Positions 15,946-24,418 of a stretch of 64,000 nucleotides of DNA are shown in pieces; within the stretch, counting starts at the first letter, position 1, and every line of letters begins with the position of its first letter. A program made the position numbers and the translations under genes. A model generated the notes under the pieces. The model was given only the letters and a program-made list of their open reading frames with translations. It did not search any database and was not told the DNA's origin. The DNA comes from Corynebacterium bouchesdurhonense (lineage in GTDB: Bacteria > Actinomycetota > Actinomycetes > Mycobacteriales > Mycobacteriaceae): positions 484,948-548,947 of the forward strand of contig NZ_LT546028.1 in NCBI RefSeq assembly GCF_900078305.2, written 5' to 3'.

Positions 15946-17274
15946 ATGAACAAGTTCAGCCGCGTGCTCGCCACCACCGCCGTGGCCGCGCTGACCGCAA
16001 CCAGTCTCTCCGCCTGCGGAGGCAGCGCCGAAGACGACGGCGCGAGCGTCTACTTCCTCAACTTCAAGCCGGAGCAGGACGCCGCCTACCAGCAGATTGC
16101 CAAGGAGTACACCGAGGAGACCGGCGTGCCCGTCAAGGTGGTTACCGCCGCCTCCGGCAAGTACGAGCAGACCCTGCGCACCGAGGTGTCCAAGTCCGAT
16201 GCGCCGACCCTGTTCCAGATGAACGGCCCCACCGGCTTTGACACTTGGCGCGACTACACCTCGGACCTCTCCGACACCGAGGTGGCCAAGCAGCTCAATG
16301 ACGACGTCACCCCGTTGACGGAGGACGACGGCTCCGTGCGCGGCATCCCCTTCGCCGTGGAGGGCTTCGGCATCCTCTACAACGAGGAGATCCTGGACAA
16401 GTACTTCGCCCTGCCCGGCGCGGCGGTGACCTCCATCGACCAGGTGAAGAACTTCGAGTCCCTGAAGAAGCTGGCCGAGGACATGCAGGCTAAGCGCGGC
16501 GAGCTGGGCATCGACGGCACCTTCGCCTCCACCTCCCTGGCCTCCGGCGAGGACTGGCGCTGGCAGACGCACCTGGCAAACGGCCCGATGCACTACGAGT
16601 TCGACGAGATCGGCGACCCGAACACCGCGGACGTGGAGTTCAAGTACAACGAGGAGTTCAAGAACCTCTTCGACCTGTACCTGCAGAACTCCACCGTGCA
16701 GCCGTCGCTCGCGCCTTCCAAGGCCGTGTCCGACTCCATGGCCGAGTTCGCCCTGGGTAAGGCCGCGATGGTGCAGAACGGCAACTGGGCTTGGAGCCAG
16801 ATCGCGGACGTGAACGGCAACGTGGTCAAGGAGGACAAGATCAAGTTCCTCCCCATGTACATGGGCCTGCCGGACGAGGAGAAGACCGGCATCAACGTGG
16901 GCACCGAGAACTACTTCGCGGTGAACTCCAAGGCCTCCGAGGAGGACCAGCAGGCGTCCAAGGACTTCCTGGACTGGCTGTTTACCTCCGAGAAGGGCAA
17001 GCAGCACGTGATTGAAGACCTCGGCTTCATCGCCCCGTTTAAGAACTACGGCGAGAACGACGTCCCGGCGGACCCGCTGGCCAAGCAGGTGCAGGCCGCG
17101 ATCGCGGACGACTCCGTTTCCACCATCCCGTGGGACTTCCAGTACTTCCCGTCACAGCAGTTCAAGGACCTCTTCGGCGGTAACCTTGCGCAGTACGCGG
17201 CGGGCAACATGGACTGGGCCGACGTGGTGAAGGCCTTCCAGGAGGACTGGAAGGCCGAGAAGAAGACCAGCTAG
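15946..17274 (+). CDS. Sugar ABC importer substrate-binding lipoprotein (MusE-like)
   Basis: A 442-residue family 1 extracellular solute-binding protein. The signal peptide MNKFSRVLATTAVAALTATS ends in the lipobox LSAC, so Cys about residue 26 is lipidated. The mature part has SVYFLNFKPEQDAAYQQIAKEY, VPVKVVTAASGKYEQTLRTE and a C-terminal TSEKGKQHVIEDLGFIAPF, typical of maltose/multiple-sugar-binding proteins. ATG 15946 is chosen over ATG 15940 because AAAGGA lies 7 nt upstream. It delivers substrate to the two permeases encoded next. Maltose or maltodextrin is the likely ligand by synteny with musE. Confidence 0.88.
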   Translation: MNKFSRVLATTAVAALTATSLSACGGSAEDDGASVYFLNFKPEQDAAYQQIAKEYTEETGVPVKVVTAASGKYEQTLRTEVSKSDAPTLFQMNGPTGFDTWRDYTSDLSDTEVAKQLNDDVTPLTEDDGSVRGIPFAVEGFGILYNEEILDKYFALPGAAVTSIDQVKNFESLKKLAEDMQAKRGELGIDGTFASTSLASGEDWRWQTHLANGPMHYEFDEIGDPNTADVEFKYNEEFKNLFDLYLQNSTVQPSLAPSKAVSDSMAEFALGKAAMVQNGNWAWSQIADVNGNVVKEDKIKFLPMYMGLPDEEKTGINVGTENYFAVNSKASEEDQQASKDFLDWLFTSEKGKQHVIEDLGFIAPFKNYGENDVPADPLAKQVQAAIADDSVSTIPWDFQYFPSQQFKDLFGGNLAQYAAGNMDWADVVKAFQEDWKAEKKTS

Positions 17275-17312
17275 GCCGGACGTCTTCCCGCCCCCCGAGA
17301 GAGGCTTTGCCA

Positions 17313-18158
17313 ATGCAGCAATCCTTGAAAAAGTATTTCCCCATCTTCGTACTGCCCACGTTGCTGGCGTTTTTGATTGCGTTCCTCGTGCCGTTTGTGA
17401 TGGGCTTCTTGCTGTCCTTCACCGAGTTCACCACCATCACCAACGCCTCCTGGGTGGGCCTGGACAACTACGCCCAGGCGTTCGAGGCCCGCGAGGGCTT
17501 CGTGCGCTCCTTCGGGTTCACCGCGCTGGTGTCCATCGTGTCCATCATCACGGTCAACGTGTTCGCCTTCGCCATCGCGTGGGTGCTCACGCGCAAGCTG
17601 AAGGGCACGAACTTCTTCCGCACCATTTTCTTCATGCCCAACCTCATCGGCGGCATCGTGCTGGGTTACACCTGGCAGTCGATGATCAACGCGGTGCTGG
17701 CCCGCTACGGCACCACCATCGTGGCGGACTGGAAGTATGGCTTCGCCGGCCTGATCATCCTGCTGAACTGGCAGCTGGTGGGGTACATGATGATCATCTA
17801 CATCGCCGGCCTGCAGAACGTCCCGCCGGAGTTGGTGGAGGCCGCGGAGCTGGACGGCGTCTCCCGCTGGGAGATGCTGCGGCACGTGACCATCCCGATG
17901 ATCATGCCGTCCATCACCATCTGCCTCTTCCTCACCCTGTCCAACACGTTCAAGCTGTTCGACCAGAACCTGGCGCTCACCAACGGCGCGCCCGGCGGGC
18001 AGACGGAGATGGTGGCGCTCAACATCGTCAACACCATGTTCAACCGCATCGGGGTCGAGGGCGTGGGCCAGGCAAAGGCCGTGATCTTTGTCGTGGTCGT
18101 GGTTGTCATCGCGATGTTCCAGCTGCGCGCCACGCGCAGCAGGGAAGTGGAGGCCTAA
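17313..18158 (+). CDS. Sugar ABC importer permease 1 (MalF/MusF type)
   Basis: A 281-residue protein with six hydrophobic helices, starting MQQSLKKYFPIFVLPTLLAF. The EAA loop that docks on the ATPase is VEAAELDGVSRWEMLRHVTIPMI (about residues 172-194). ATG 17313 has GAGAGAGG eight bases upstream; the in-frame TTG at 17307 is less likely. It follows the binding protein by 38 bp and precedes the second permease by 3 bp, so it is surely in the same operon. Confidence 0.9.
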   Translation: MQQSLKKYFPIFVLPTLLAFLIAFLVPFVMGFLLSFTEFTTITNASWVGLDNYAQAFEAREGFVRSFGFTALVSIVSIITVNVFAFAIAWVLTRKLKGTNFFRTIFFMPNLIGGIVLGYTWQSMINAVLARYGTTIVADWKYGFAGLIILLNWQLVGYMMIIYIAGLQNVPPELVEAAELDGVSRWEMLRHVTIPMIMPSITICLFLTLSNTFKLFDQNLALTNGAPGGQTEMVALNIVNTMFNRIGVEGVGQAKAVIFVVVVVVIAMFQLRATRSREVEA

Positions 18159-18161
18159 ACC

Positions 18162-19112
18162 ATGACTAGCCGCATCAATCCGGCCGTGAACGACGGCGAG
18201 GCTCCGAGGGAGGAGCTTTTGCTTGACGACGCCCCCGTGAGCGCAAACAAGCCCAAGCCCTCCGCCACCGCCGGCACACTCTCCGGCCCCGCGAAGACGC
18301 TGATCTACGCGGTGCTGATCTTCCTCACGGTGGTGTTCCTCGGGCCGATCTTCTTCATCCTGCTGAACTCGTTCAAGCAGAAGTTCGCCATCTCCAACAA
18401 CCCCTTCACGCTGCCGCTGGGGGATATGTGGGCGGGGTTTGAGAACTACGTCACCGGCATCCAGGGCGAGGGCTTCGGTATGGCCATCGTGTGGTCCTTT
18501 GTGATCACGATCCTCTCCGTGGCCGCCATCGTGTTCTTCTCCGCCATGACGGCGTACTACATCACACGCGTGAAGACGTGGTGGACCTCCGCCCTGTACT
18601 ACCTGTTCGTGTTCTCCATGGTCATCCCCTTCCAGATGGTCATGTTCCCCACCGTTGCCATTGCGGACCGCCTGCACCTGGACAACCCCCTAGGCATGGT
18701 GGTGCTCTACATGGGCTTCGGTGCCGGGCTGTCCGTGTTCATGTTCGCCGGGTTTGTGAAGTCCATCCCGCTGGAGATCGAGGAGGCCGCCACCATCGAC
18801 GGCTGCTCCCCGCTACAGACCTTCTTCCGCGTGGTGCTGCCCATGCTCAAGCCCACCGCGATCACCGTGGCCATCCTGAACGCTATGTGGGTGTGGAACG
18901 ACTACCTGCTGCCGTACCTGGTCATCGGCCTGTCCACGCCGTACCGCACCATCCCGGTGGTGATCCAGCAGTTTGTTGGCTCCCAGGGCAACCGCGACAT
19001 GGGCGCCATGATGGCCATGCTGGTGCTGGCCATCATCCCCATCGTGGTGTTCTACATGTCCGCGCAGAAGCACATTGTGGAGGGCGTGGCCGCCGGCGCC
19101 GTCAAGGGCTAG
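18162..19112 (+). CDS. Sugar ABC importer permease 2 (MalG/MusG type)
   Basis: A 316-residue inner-membrane subunit. The first 45 residues are hydrophilic and poorly conserved-looking (PAVNDGEAPREELLLDDAPVS). They are followed by six helices starting LIYAVLIFLTVVFLGPIFFILL. The EAA loop is IEEAATIDGCSPLQTFFRVVLPML. Within the N-terminal extension lies a near-perfect copy of the dispersed motif (18221-18232) encoding LLLDDAP. It forms the translocation pore with the preceding permease. Confidence 0.9.
   Translation: MTSRINPAVNDGEAPREELLLDDAPVSANKPKPSATAGTLSGPAKTLIYAVLIFLTVVFLGPIFFILLNSFKQKFAISNNPFTLPLGDMWAGFENYVTGIQGEGFGMAIVWSFVITILSVAAIVFFSAMTAYYITRVKTWWTSALYYLFVFSMVIPFQMVMFPTVAIADRLHLDNPLGMVVLYMGFGAGLSVFMFAGFVKSIPLEIEEAATIDGCSPLQTFFRVVLPMLKPTAITVAILNAMWVWNDYLLPYLVIGLSTPYRTIPVVIQQFVGSQGNRDMGAMMAMLVLAIIPIVVFYMSAQKHIVEGVAAGAVKG
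18221..18232 (+). repeat. Dispersed motif, near match (GCTTGACGACGC)
   Basis: One mismatch from GCTTGTCGACGC. The extended flanks GGAGCTTTT and CCCCCG fit the long consensus very well. It sits in the hydrophilic N-terminal extension of permease 2. Confidence 0.85.
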
Positions 19113-19121
19113 CCTGAAGGC

Positions 19122-19745
19122 GTGTTCCACCCCGAGTCCCGCTTCATGTCCGCCATCACCCTGATGGCGGACATTGTCATTCTCAACATGTTCCTGGTGG
19201 TGGCCTGCCTCCCGGTGGTCACGGTCGGGGCGGCGGTGCGCGCCGCGGCCGTGGTGGTGCGCGACATGGTGGCCGGGGTGGGTTCCGGCTACAGCATGCA
19301 GTTCCTGCGGGAGCTGACGCAGCGGTGGAAGCCGGTGACCCTCTACTGGCTGCTGCTCGCGGCCCTCGGCGCGGCGCTGGCGTACCAGCAGTGGGTCGTG
19401 TTCCACGCCGGCCTGGGCCGCGGGGCGCTGGTGGTGGTCGAGGCGCTTGCGCTCTCGGGAGCCTTCATCATCGCGGGCGTGAGCGTGTGGTTCTTCGCGC
19501 TCGCCTCATCCCGCAAACCGGAGACGGGCTTTGGCGAGCTGCTCCCCGCGGCGGTGCTGGCCACGTTCCGGCACCTAGGCCATACACTGGCGGCGGTGGC
19601 TATCCTGCTCGCCGGCGCGGCCGCCGTGGTCGCGCTGCCCATCGCGTGGGCGGTGCCGCTGACCACCTTCCTGGTGCCGGCGCTCACCCTCTACCTCATC
19701 CGGCTGGTGGTGGCCGGGCCGCTGGGGGAGCGGCTGGGGGATTAA
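19122..19745 (+). CDS. YesL/DUF624-like membrane protein (MusI position)
   Basis: A 207-residue protein with about five hydrophobic segments. It starts at GTG 19122 with FHPESRFMSAITLMADIVIL, then NMFLVVACLPVVTVGAAVRA. That N-terminal pattern (a short leader, then LN-x4-CxLPVvTiG) is the hallmark of the YesL/DUF624 family. It lies 9 bp after permease 2, at the place of musI in the C. glutamicum maltose locus, where an accessory membrane protein is needed for transport. An accessory role here is inference. Its last 4 bp overlap the convergent gene downstream. Confidence 0.75.
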   Translation: MFHPESRFMSAITLMADIVILNMFLVVACLPVVTVGAAVRAAAVVVRDMVAGVGSGYSMQFLRELTQRWKPVTLYWLLLAALGAALAYQQWVVFHAGLGRGALVVVEALALSGAFIIAGVSVWFFALASSRKPETGFGELLPAAVLATFRHLGHTLAAVAILLAGAAAVVALPIAWAVPLTTFLVPALTLYLIRLVVAGPLGERLGD

Positions 19746-20449
19746 AAGGGCTCAGCCTCGAGGCGGGCGAGCACCACGGCGTGCTCGTCGATCCGCTCGG
19801 TCAGCTTCGCCTCCACGCTCTCCCGCGCTTCCGAGGTGAGGAACCACCCCGCCCACGCTGTCTTGCCGGGGGAGAAGATGCCGTCCCCCTTGCCAATGAT
19901 GTTCAGCGTGGCGTCGCGGACCCACAGGGGGCCAACTAACTTCGTCTGCTCCGTACCCTCCATCTCCGAGATGGCGGGATGGAAAGCAACGGCGTTGACG
20001 TTTGCAAGCAGATCGTCGAAAAGCTGCTGCGCCACCGCCTCGTTAGCCTCTGTGCCGAGGTACACCACGGTGATGAGCGAGAGCTCCCCCTCAATCCCGT
20101 CTCGGACTTGGAGCTCCGAGATACCGTCGAGCGTCGACGGGTAGCGGGTGGGGTCAGCGGGGCTTTCGAAGAAGAAGTCCTCCACTGCCTCGTCCCGGTC
20201 CGCAATGACAAAATCGACCAACGCGTTCAACTCGTAAAGCTGCATCCCCTCCGGCGCCGGCATATTCGCGTACGCGGCCTCGCACCGCAGGTCCCAGAGG
20301 AAGAAGTCGTTCTCAATCGGGTGCGGCTGGGGGGAGATCGCAACCACCTCGGCGCGGCTCGCGCTTACGCGGGCGCGGTAGAGCTCATACGCATCGTTGA
20401 GGTCCTCCTCGTGCGCCACGAAGTGAGTGGAAATGATCTCATAAGCCAT
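19742..20449 (-). CDS. Uncharacterised 235-residue soluble protein
   Basis: Starts MAYEIISTHFVAHEEDLNDAYELYRARVSASRAEVV and is acidic, without membrane segments or a recognisable catalytic motif. The middle part (IADRDEAVEDFFFESPADPTRYPSTLDG) and the C-terminal LWVRDATLNIIGKGDGIFSPG look like a compact alpha/beta fold. It is convergent with and overlaps the YesL-like gene by 4 bp. It follows the Schlafen-type regulator gene on the same strand after 24 bp, so the two may be cotranscribed. Base composition is lower in GC than the core genes. Function unknown. Confidence 0.65.
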   Translation of the reverse strand: MAYEIISTHFVAHEEDLNDAYELYRARVSASRAEVVAISPQPHPIENDFFLWDLRCEAAYANMPAPEGMQLYELNALVDFVIADRDEAVEDFFFESPADPTRYPSTLDGISELQVRDGIEGELSLITVVYLGTEANEAVAQQLFDDLLANVNAVAFHPAISEMEGTEQTKLVGPLWVRDATLNIIGKGDGIFSPGKTAWAGWFLTSEARESVEAKLTERIDEHAVVLARLEAEPF

Positions 20450-20473
20450 GGCGGCTAGCGTAGCGGGAGATCA

Positions 20474-22189
20474 TTAGGCCAGCCGGTACCTCCGATTCCG
20501 GCTTGTTGGCGGGGCCGTCGGTGTAACCTCGCCACTCTCGACGAGTTTGCGAAGGCGTGGCCGGAGACTACCGAGGCTCACCTCCAGGGCCGCCGAAATC
20601 TCCCGCGCAGACAGCTCGCCTCCATCAGCCAACAACCGTGCGATCTCCTCATCGGTAGACACCGCCGCGGCCGGCGGCAAGGTGAAGGCGTCAGGGTCCC
20701 CGGCTGGAACCAGAACATGCTTTTCGACGAGCCCACTGAGCACCCCCCTCGCATCATCGCTGTCCAGCCCAATGTTGTTCTTCAGCTCCCGAACCGACAC
20801 GGCACCCAGGCCGTGTGCAATCGCCAGAGCGATCTGCTCTTCGCGGCTGGCATCCGGAGCAATGGTGCTTAGCCAAGACGCAATCTCTGGCGTCAGAAGG
20901 CCGAATCGATACAAGGTGACGGTGAAATCACTGATGGTGGCTGTGAATACCGGCTGGGGAAGTCCTTGGTGCTGCATCCCCAGCTTCATTCTCTGGATGC
21001 CGCTGCCCTGGTTCTCCGCAACACGGGACGAGCCCCCCGGCGATGGAAGATGACTCAGCAGGTTAGCGAGCGCAGGATTCCGCGTTGTAGAGCGGTTTTC
21101 GTCCAGATTCTCCAAAGTTCGGTCGCCCCAGAGACCACCCGGGTTGTTGATCTCCACCCGGTCCGGGTAGATGTCAATCTGCACTTGCCGGCCCTGCACC
21201 TGGGGGTTGTAATCCCTGTGCATCACAGCATTGACCACGGCTTCGCGGATCGCGATCTCTGGGATCTCCGGTTCATCGACCATCGCAGAACCCCTCTCGA
21301 CGGCCCGCGTTCGCAAGTTTGCCAACACCGTCTGGATTGCAGTTTCCACAGCAATTGGCAGCGGCCCATCACACTGCTTACGTTCTAGAAACCGCACTTC
21401 GCTGGCCGACTTCTCTGCCATCGGATGGACCGCTACGTCGATGAAGAGCTGCGGGTAGAACTGCTGAGGGTACGATCCCAGCGCCATGAGACCAGCGAGC
21501 GTCGGTTTACCGCCGGCATCGACCACATGGAGACGCTCAAGCGCTTCGGCATCGGTCCGCGTTCCGTACATCAGACGGGATCCGGACTTTACGAAGGATT
21601 CCAAGAGGGCGATCCACGCCGCTCGTTCGAGGTCATCGAGTGTGGCCTGCGGCGGCGTGGCCAGCTCCGCGATATCTGTCTCGAACAGTGAAGATAGCTG
21701 GAAGATCTCATACGAGGACAGCCGTTGGTCGCCATCCAACACTCGTTTATACGAACCGTTACGCGGGCCTTGCGATGTGACGAAGCACGGCATCTGTTTC
21801 CCGAGCTTTGGGTCATCCCGCATCGGGTACACCGTGAGGACGATAACCGGCTGGTCTTCAAACTCGTCGGATTCAATCTCCACACGCGGCATCGGCGTGA
21901 CACCCGGGTCTTCTTTTGAATGACGGAACGCATCCTCGACCCGATCAGCGGCGCGTCGGTAGTCAAAGTCAGGGTTGACCTGGAATGAACCGAGCTGCTG
22001 ATCTTCTGAAATTCCCAGAACAATGACGCCGCCACGGGTATTCGCGAAAGCACTCACCGTACTCCAAAACCCTTTATCTAGTTTGCCGGCGCCGCTTTTT
22101 GCCTCAACGTAGTTATCGTCGTCTCCTTGGCGGTTGAGTCTCGCCATGATGCGATCCATGCGTTCACTCACACCGTCAATATATTGCAA
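20474..22189 (-). CDS. Schlafen/AlbA_2-domain ATP-binding transcriptional regulator
   Basis: Up to 571 residues. The N-terminal AlbA_2 (Schlafen AAA_4) domain reads EAKSGAGKLDKGFWSTVSAFANTRGGVIVLGISED. The middle is a GHKL-like ATPase domain with IPEIAIREAVVNAVMHRDYN, IYPDRVEINNPGGLWG, and SRVAENQGSGIQRMK. Two winged-helix segments follow (about residues 445-571), ending in LEVSLGSLRPRLRKLVESGEV. Such proteins are thought to regulate transcription or defence. The start is uncertain: TTG 22189, GTG 22171 or ATG 22159 are possible, and none has a strong Shine-Dalgarno. Eight TCASTGA words lie immediately upstream. The lower-GC composition suggests transfer. Confidence 0.8.
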   Translation of the reverse strand: MQYIDGVSERMDRIMARLNRQGDDDNYVEAKSGAGKLDKGFWSTVSAFANTRGGVIVLGISEDQQLGSFQVNPDFDYRRAADRVEDAFRHSKEDPGVTPMPRVEIESDEFEDQPVIVLTVYPMRDDPKLGKQMPCFVTSQGPRNGSYKRVLDGDQRLSSYEIFQLSSLFETDIAELATPPQATLDDLERAAWIALLESFVKSGSRLMYGTRTDAEALERLHVVDAGGKPTLAGLMALGSYPQQFYPQLFIDVAVHPMAEKSASEVRFLERKQCDGPLPIAVETAIQTVLANLRTRAVERGSAMVDEPEIPEIAIREAVVNAVMHRDYNPQVQGRQVQIDIYPDRVEINNPGGLWGDRTLENLDENRSTTRNPALANLLSHLPSPGGSSRVAENQGSGIQRMKLGMQHQGLPQPVFTATISDFTVTLYRFGLLTPEIASWLSTIAPDASREEQIALAIAHGLGAVSVRELKNNIGLDSDDARGVLSGLVEKHVLVPAGDPDAFTLPPAAAVSTDEEIARLLADGGELSAREISAALEVSLGSLRPRLRKLVESGEVTPTAPPTSRNRRYRLA

Positions 22190-22192
22190 TCT

Positions 22193-22347
22193 TCAGTGAG
22201 GAGAGTGAAAAACGTCCATTTGGTTCACTGATGACGCGAATTTGGTAGTGACAGCGTCAGTGACGTGCTCACTTCATTCACTGACGGCGTCACTTTTTCA
22301 GTGAGAACCCCAATTTCTTCAGTGACGCTTCAGTGAGACTTCACTGA
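22193..22347. promoter_or_regulatory. Array of eight TCASTGA words, candidate operator
   Basis: TCAGTGA or TCACTGA (each the reverse complement of the other) occurs at 22193, 22225, 22257, 22278, 22298, 22319, 22330 and 22341. The starts are mostly spaced 32, 32, 21, 20, 21, 11 and 11 bp, near multiples of a helical turn. The stretch lies between the Schlafen-type gene and the symporter gene and holds no ORF. It is best read as a multi-site operator. Confidence 0.75.
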
Positions 22348-22390
22348 CACCACAGTGATGCGCACACCGAGGAGCCCCCGGACAAACAGA

Positions 22391-22430
22391 AACTCCCCGC
22401 CGGGGCTGAACAATCAGCGCCGACGGGGAG
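22391..22430 (-). terminator. Terminator of the DAACS symporter gene
   Basis: On the minus strand ACTCCCCG pairs with CGGGGAGT around an inner GCTGA/TTCAGC stem. TTTCTGTTTG follows. It sits just downstream of the symporter stop at 22447. Confidence 0.65.
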
Positions 22431-22446
22431 TGGTCCGTGCCGGGAT

Positions 22447-23712
22447 CTAACGCACCACGGTCGAGCCCTCGCCGGGAGCGATGTCGCCCGGAGCGCCGTC
22501 CGCGGCAACCAATTCGGCGTCCGTTTCACGTGAAACATCGCCCTTGATCTTGCCGGCGGCGAACTTGTTCACAATGAGGGCGATCGCGCCGTCGCCGGTC
22601 ACGTTCGCGGCGGTGCCGAAGGAGTCAACCACGATGTAGGCGGCGATCATGAGGGAGACCATGGAATCGTCGAAACCGAGGTTGGACTGCAGCAGGCCCA
22701 CGGCGGCCATGATGGCGCCGCCCGGCACGCCCGGCGCGGCGATCATCATGATGCCCAGCAGCAGCAGGAAGCCGATGATCTGGCCGTTGGACACGTCCAG
22801 GTTATCCATGAAGACGATGGCCAGCGCGTAAAGGGTGATCTTCATCATCGAGCCGGAGAGGTGAATCGTGGCGCAGAGCGGGACCACGAAGCCAGCCACG
22901 TCCTCATCCACCTTGTTCTTCAGCGTGGACTCGTAGGTGACCGGGATGGTGGCGGCGGAGGACGAGGTACCCAAGGCGGTGAAGTACGCCGGCAGCATGT
23001 TCTTCAGCGCGGTGAACGGGTTACGGCCCGCGATAGCGCCCGCCACCAGGTACTGGATCAGGATGATCACCAGGGTCATCACGATGGAGAGCAGGAGCAC
23101 CTTGCCAAAGGCGGCGATGGTGGAGCCGAAGTTCTCGTTCATGCCCAGGTTCAGGAAGGTGCCGAAGATGTAGAGCGGCAAAAGCGGGATGACAAAGCTG
23201 GTGACCACTTTGAGAATCACCCCGTTGAGCTCGTCGAGCACCTGCTTCATGGCGCGCGACGGCACCGCGGTCATGGCCACGCCGATCACAAACGCCAGCA
23301 GCAGGGCGGACATCACGGCAAACGGCGCGGGCATTTCCACGGTGAAGTAGGGGCTGAGGCCGCCTTCCTCCGGATCGGCCACGTCGGTGACCAGGCCGCC
23401 GTTGAGCATGAGCGGGTACAGCAGCTTCGCGGTGCCGAAGGCGATCAGGCCGGAGATGATCGTGGAACCGTACGCGATGCCGGCGGTGGCGCCGAGCCAC
23501 TTACCCGCGCCTTGGCCCAGGCCGGCGATCGCGGGGGCGATGAGCGCAAAGATGAGCACCGGCACGAAGAAGCCGAGGAAGTTGGAGAACAGGCCGTTGA
23601 AGGTGACAAACACGCGGGCCAGCCACACGGGGAAGAACAGGCTGCAGAGGTACCCGCCGATGATGGCGAGCACGATCCAGAACAGCAGGCTGTTGAGGAG
23701 TTTCGATTTCAT
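22447..23712 (-). CDS. Dicarboxylate/amino acid:cation symporter (DAACS, SstT/GltT-like)
   Basis: A 421-residue sodium-coupled carrier. Helices are regular; diagnostic stretches are ALGTSSSAATIPVTYESTLK (reentrant loop), FVVPLCATIHLSGSMMKITLYAL, GAIMAAVGLLQSNLGFDDSMVSLMIAAYI and DSFGTAANVTGDGAIALIVN (substrate and Na+ site). Serine/threonine or dicarboxylates are the possible substrates; the SSAATIP loop leans to the SstT side. ATG 23712 starts the first helix, MKSKLLNSLLFWIVLA; upstream in-frame codons do not look like protein. A parS palindrome lies in the hydrophilic C-terminal tail, encoding VSRET. Confidence 0.88.
   Translation of the reverse strand: MKSKLLNSLLFWIVLAIIGGYLCSLFFPVWLARVFVTFNGLFSNFLGFFVPVLIFALIAPAIAGLGQGAGKWLGATAGIAYGSTIISGLIAFGTAKLLYPLMLNGGLVTDVADPEEGGLSPYFTVEMPAPFAVMSALLLAFVIGVAMTAVPSRAMKQVLDELNGVILKVVTSFVIPLLPLYIFGTFLNLGMNENFGSTIAAFGKVLLLSIVMTLVIILIQYLVAGAIAGRNPFTALKNMLPAYFTALGTSSSAATIPVTYESTLKNKVDEDVAGFVVPLCATIHLSGSMMKITLYALAIVFMDNLDVSNGQIIGFLLLLGIMMIAAPGVPGGAIMAAVGLLQSNLGFDDSMVSLMIAAYIVVDSFGTAANVTGDGAIALIVNKFAAGKIKGDVSRETDAELVAADGAPGDIAPGEGSTVVR
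22523..22536. other. parS: parS site 1 (ParB-binding palindrome)
   Basis: GTTTCACGTGAAAC, a perfect 14-bp palindrome identical to the core of the known bacterial parS (TGTTTCACGTGAAACA). It lies inside the symporter gene and is read as VSRET. Confidence 0.93.
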
Positions 23713-23889
23713 TGGTTCCAGGACCTTGACAGGGCGCGCGGGGGGCGCGACGGTGGACGGGACACGCACAGAATACTTGGTGGGCACCCAGTACACGGGA
23801 ACTCTGCGCACTTACATCCCGGTCTTCGGCCAGTTGGAAGCGCTCCCTCGGCCCGCGTCGTACGTTTCGGCGCCCACCTCGGCGCGGTT

Positions 23890-23895
23890 TATGCT
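23890..23895 (+). promoter_or_regulatory. -10 element, leaderless, of the SdpI-family gene
   Basis: TATGCT, followed by 7 nt and the ATG at 23903. No ribosome-binding site is present, so a leaderless mRNA is likely. Confidence 0.5.
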
Positions 23896-23902
23896 TGAGT
23901 GC

Positions 23903-24370
23903 ATGTCACCGCTGGATTCCATGACCACGCTCAACCTCGTCCTCGGCATCATCTTCCTCGCCAGCGCGCTATGCCTCATCGTCCTCGGCGCGGTGGCCAC
24001 CGTCGGCAAGCTCCCCGGCAACGCGACGATCGGCCTGCGCGTGCCGGAGGTGCGCAAGCACGAGTCCACGTGGGTGCAGGCGCACCGGGTGGTGGGCCCG
24101 TTCTGGATCCTCACCGGCGTGGCGCTGGCCATCGCCGCCGCCTTCGCGTTCATCGCCCATGGGTGGGTGTGGGTCGCGCCGGTCATCGCGGTGGTCGCCG
24201 CGGTCATCGCCCTTTCGGTCGGTGGGAATTTCGGGGCTCGGGCTGCAGTGCTTGTCGACGCCGCCCTAGAAGCCCAGTCCCAAGACGAAGCCGCCGCCGC
24301 CCGCGCCCAGTCCGCTCCGGCCGTGGACCTCGACGCCCTGCGCCGCGCCGCAGGCCAGGCCGACAAGTAG
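23903..24370 (+). CDS. SdpI-family membrane protein
   Basis: A 155-residue protein with three hydrophobic helices: LNLVLGIIFLASALCLIVLG, VVGPFWILTGVALAIAAAFAF and VWVAPVIAVVAAVIALSVGG. The hydrophilic segment NATIGLRVPEVRKHESTWVQAHR after the first helix is the SdpI/YhfL signature (IGIR-T...s-w-aH). In Bacillus, SdpI gives immunity to a toxin; in actinobacteria the role is unknown. The C-terminal tail is Ala/Asp-rich and cytoplasmic, and its coding begins with a dispersed motif copy (LVDAALEAQ). The leaderless start at 23903 is supported by TATGCT. Confidence 0.78.
   Translation: MSPLDSMTTLNLVLGIIFLASALCLIVLGAVATVGKLPGNATIGLRVPEVRKHESTWVQAHRVVGPFWILTGVALAIAAAFAFIAHGWVWVAPVIAVVAAVIALSVGGNFGARAAVLVDAALEAQSQDEAAAARAQSAPAVDLDALRRAAGQADK
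24250..24261 (+). repeat. Dispersed motif GCTTGTCGACGC, exact copy
   Basis: Exact 12-mer on the plus strand, at the junction of the last helix and the cytoplasmic tail of the SdpI-family protein. It is read as VLVDAA. Confidence 0.9.
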
Positions 24371-24418
24371 CGCACGAAACCCCGGCACGAGGCGCCGCCA
24401 TCCGATAGCCTCGTCGGC

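Noticed and set aside
17271..18677. 468-codon antisense frame over both permease genes
   Set aside because: His/Asp/Gly-rich, no hydrophobic pattern; the plus-strand permeases are certain.
20008..20735. GCTTTTCGACGA words at about 20008 and 20718 as motif copies
   Set aside because: They lack the final C and the C-run flank; too weak to separate from chance.
22193..22347. TCASTGA array as a CRISPR-like array
   Set aside because: Words are only 7 bp, spacing is too short and irregular for spacers, and no cas gene is present.
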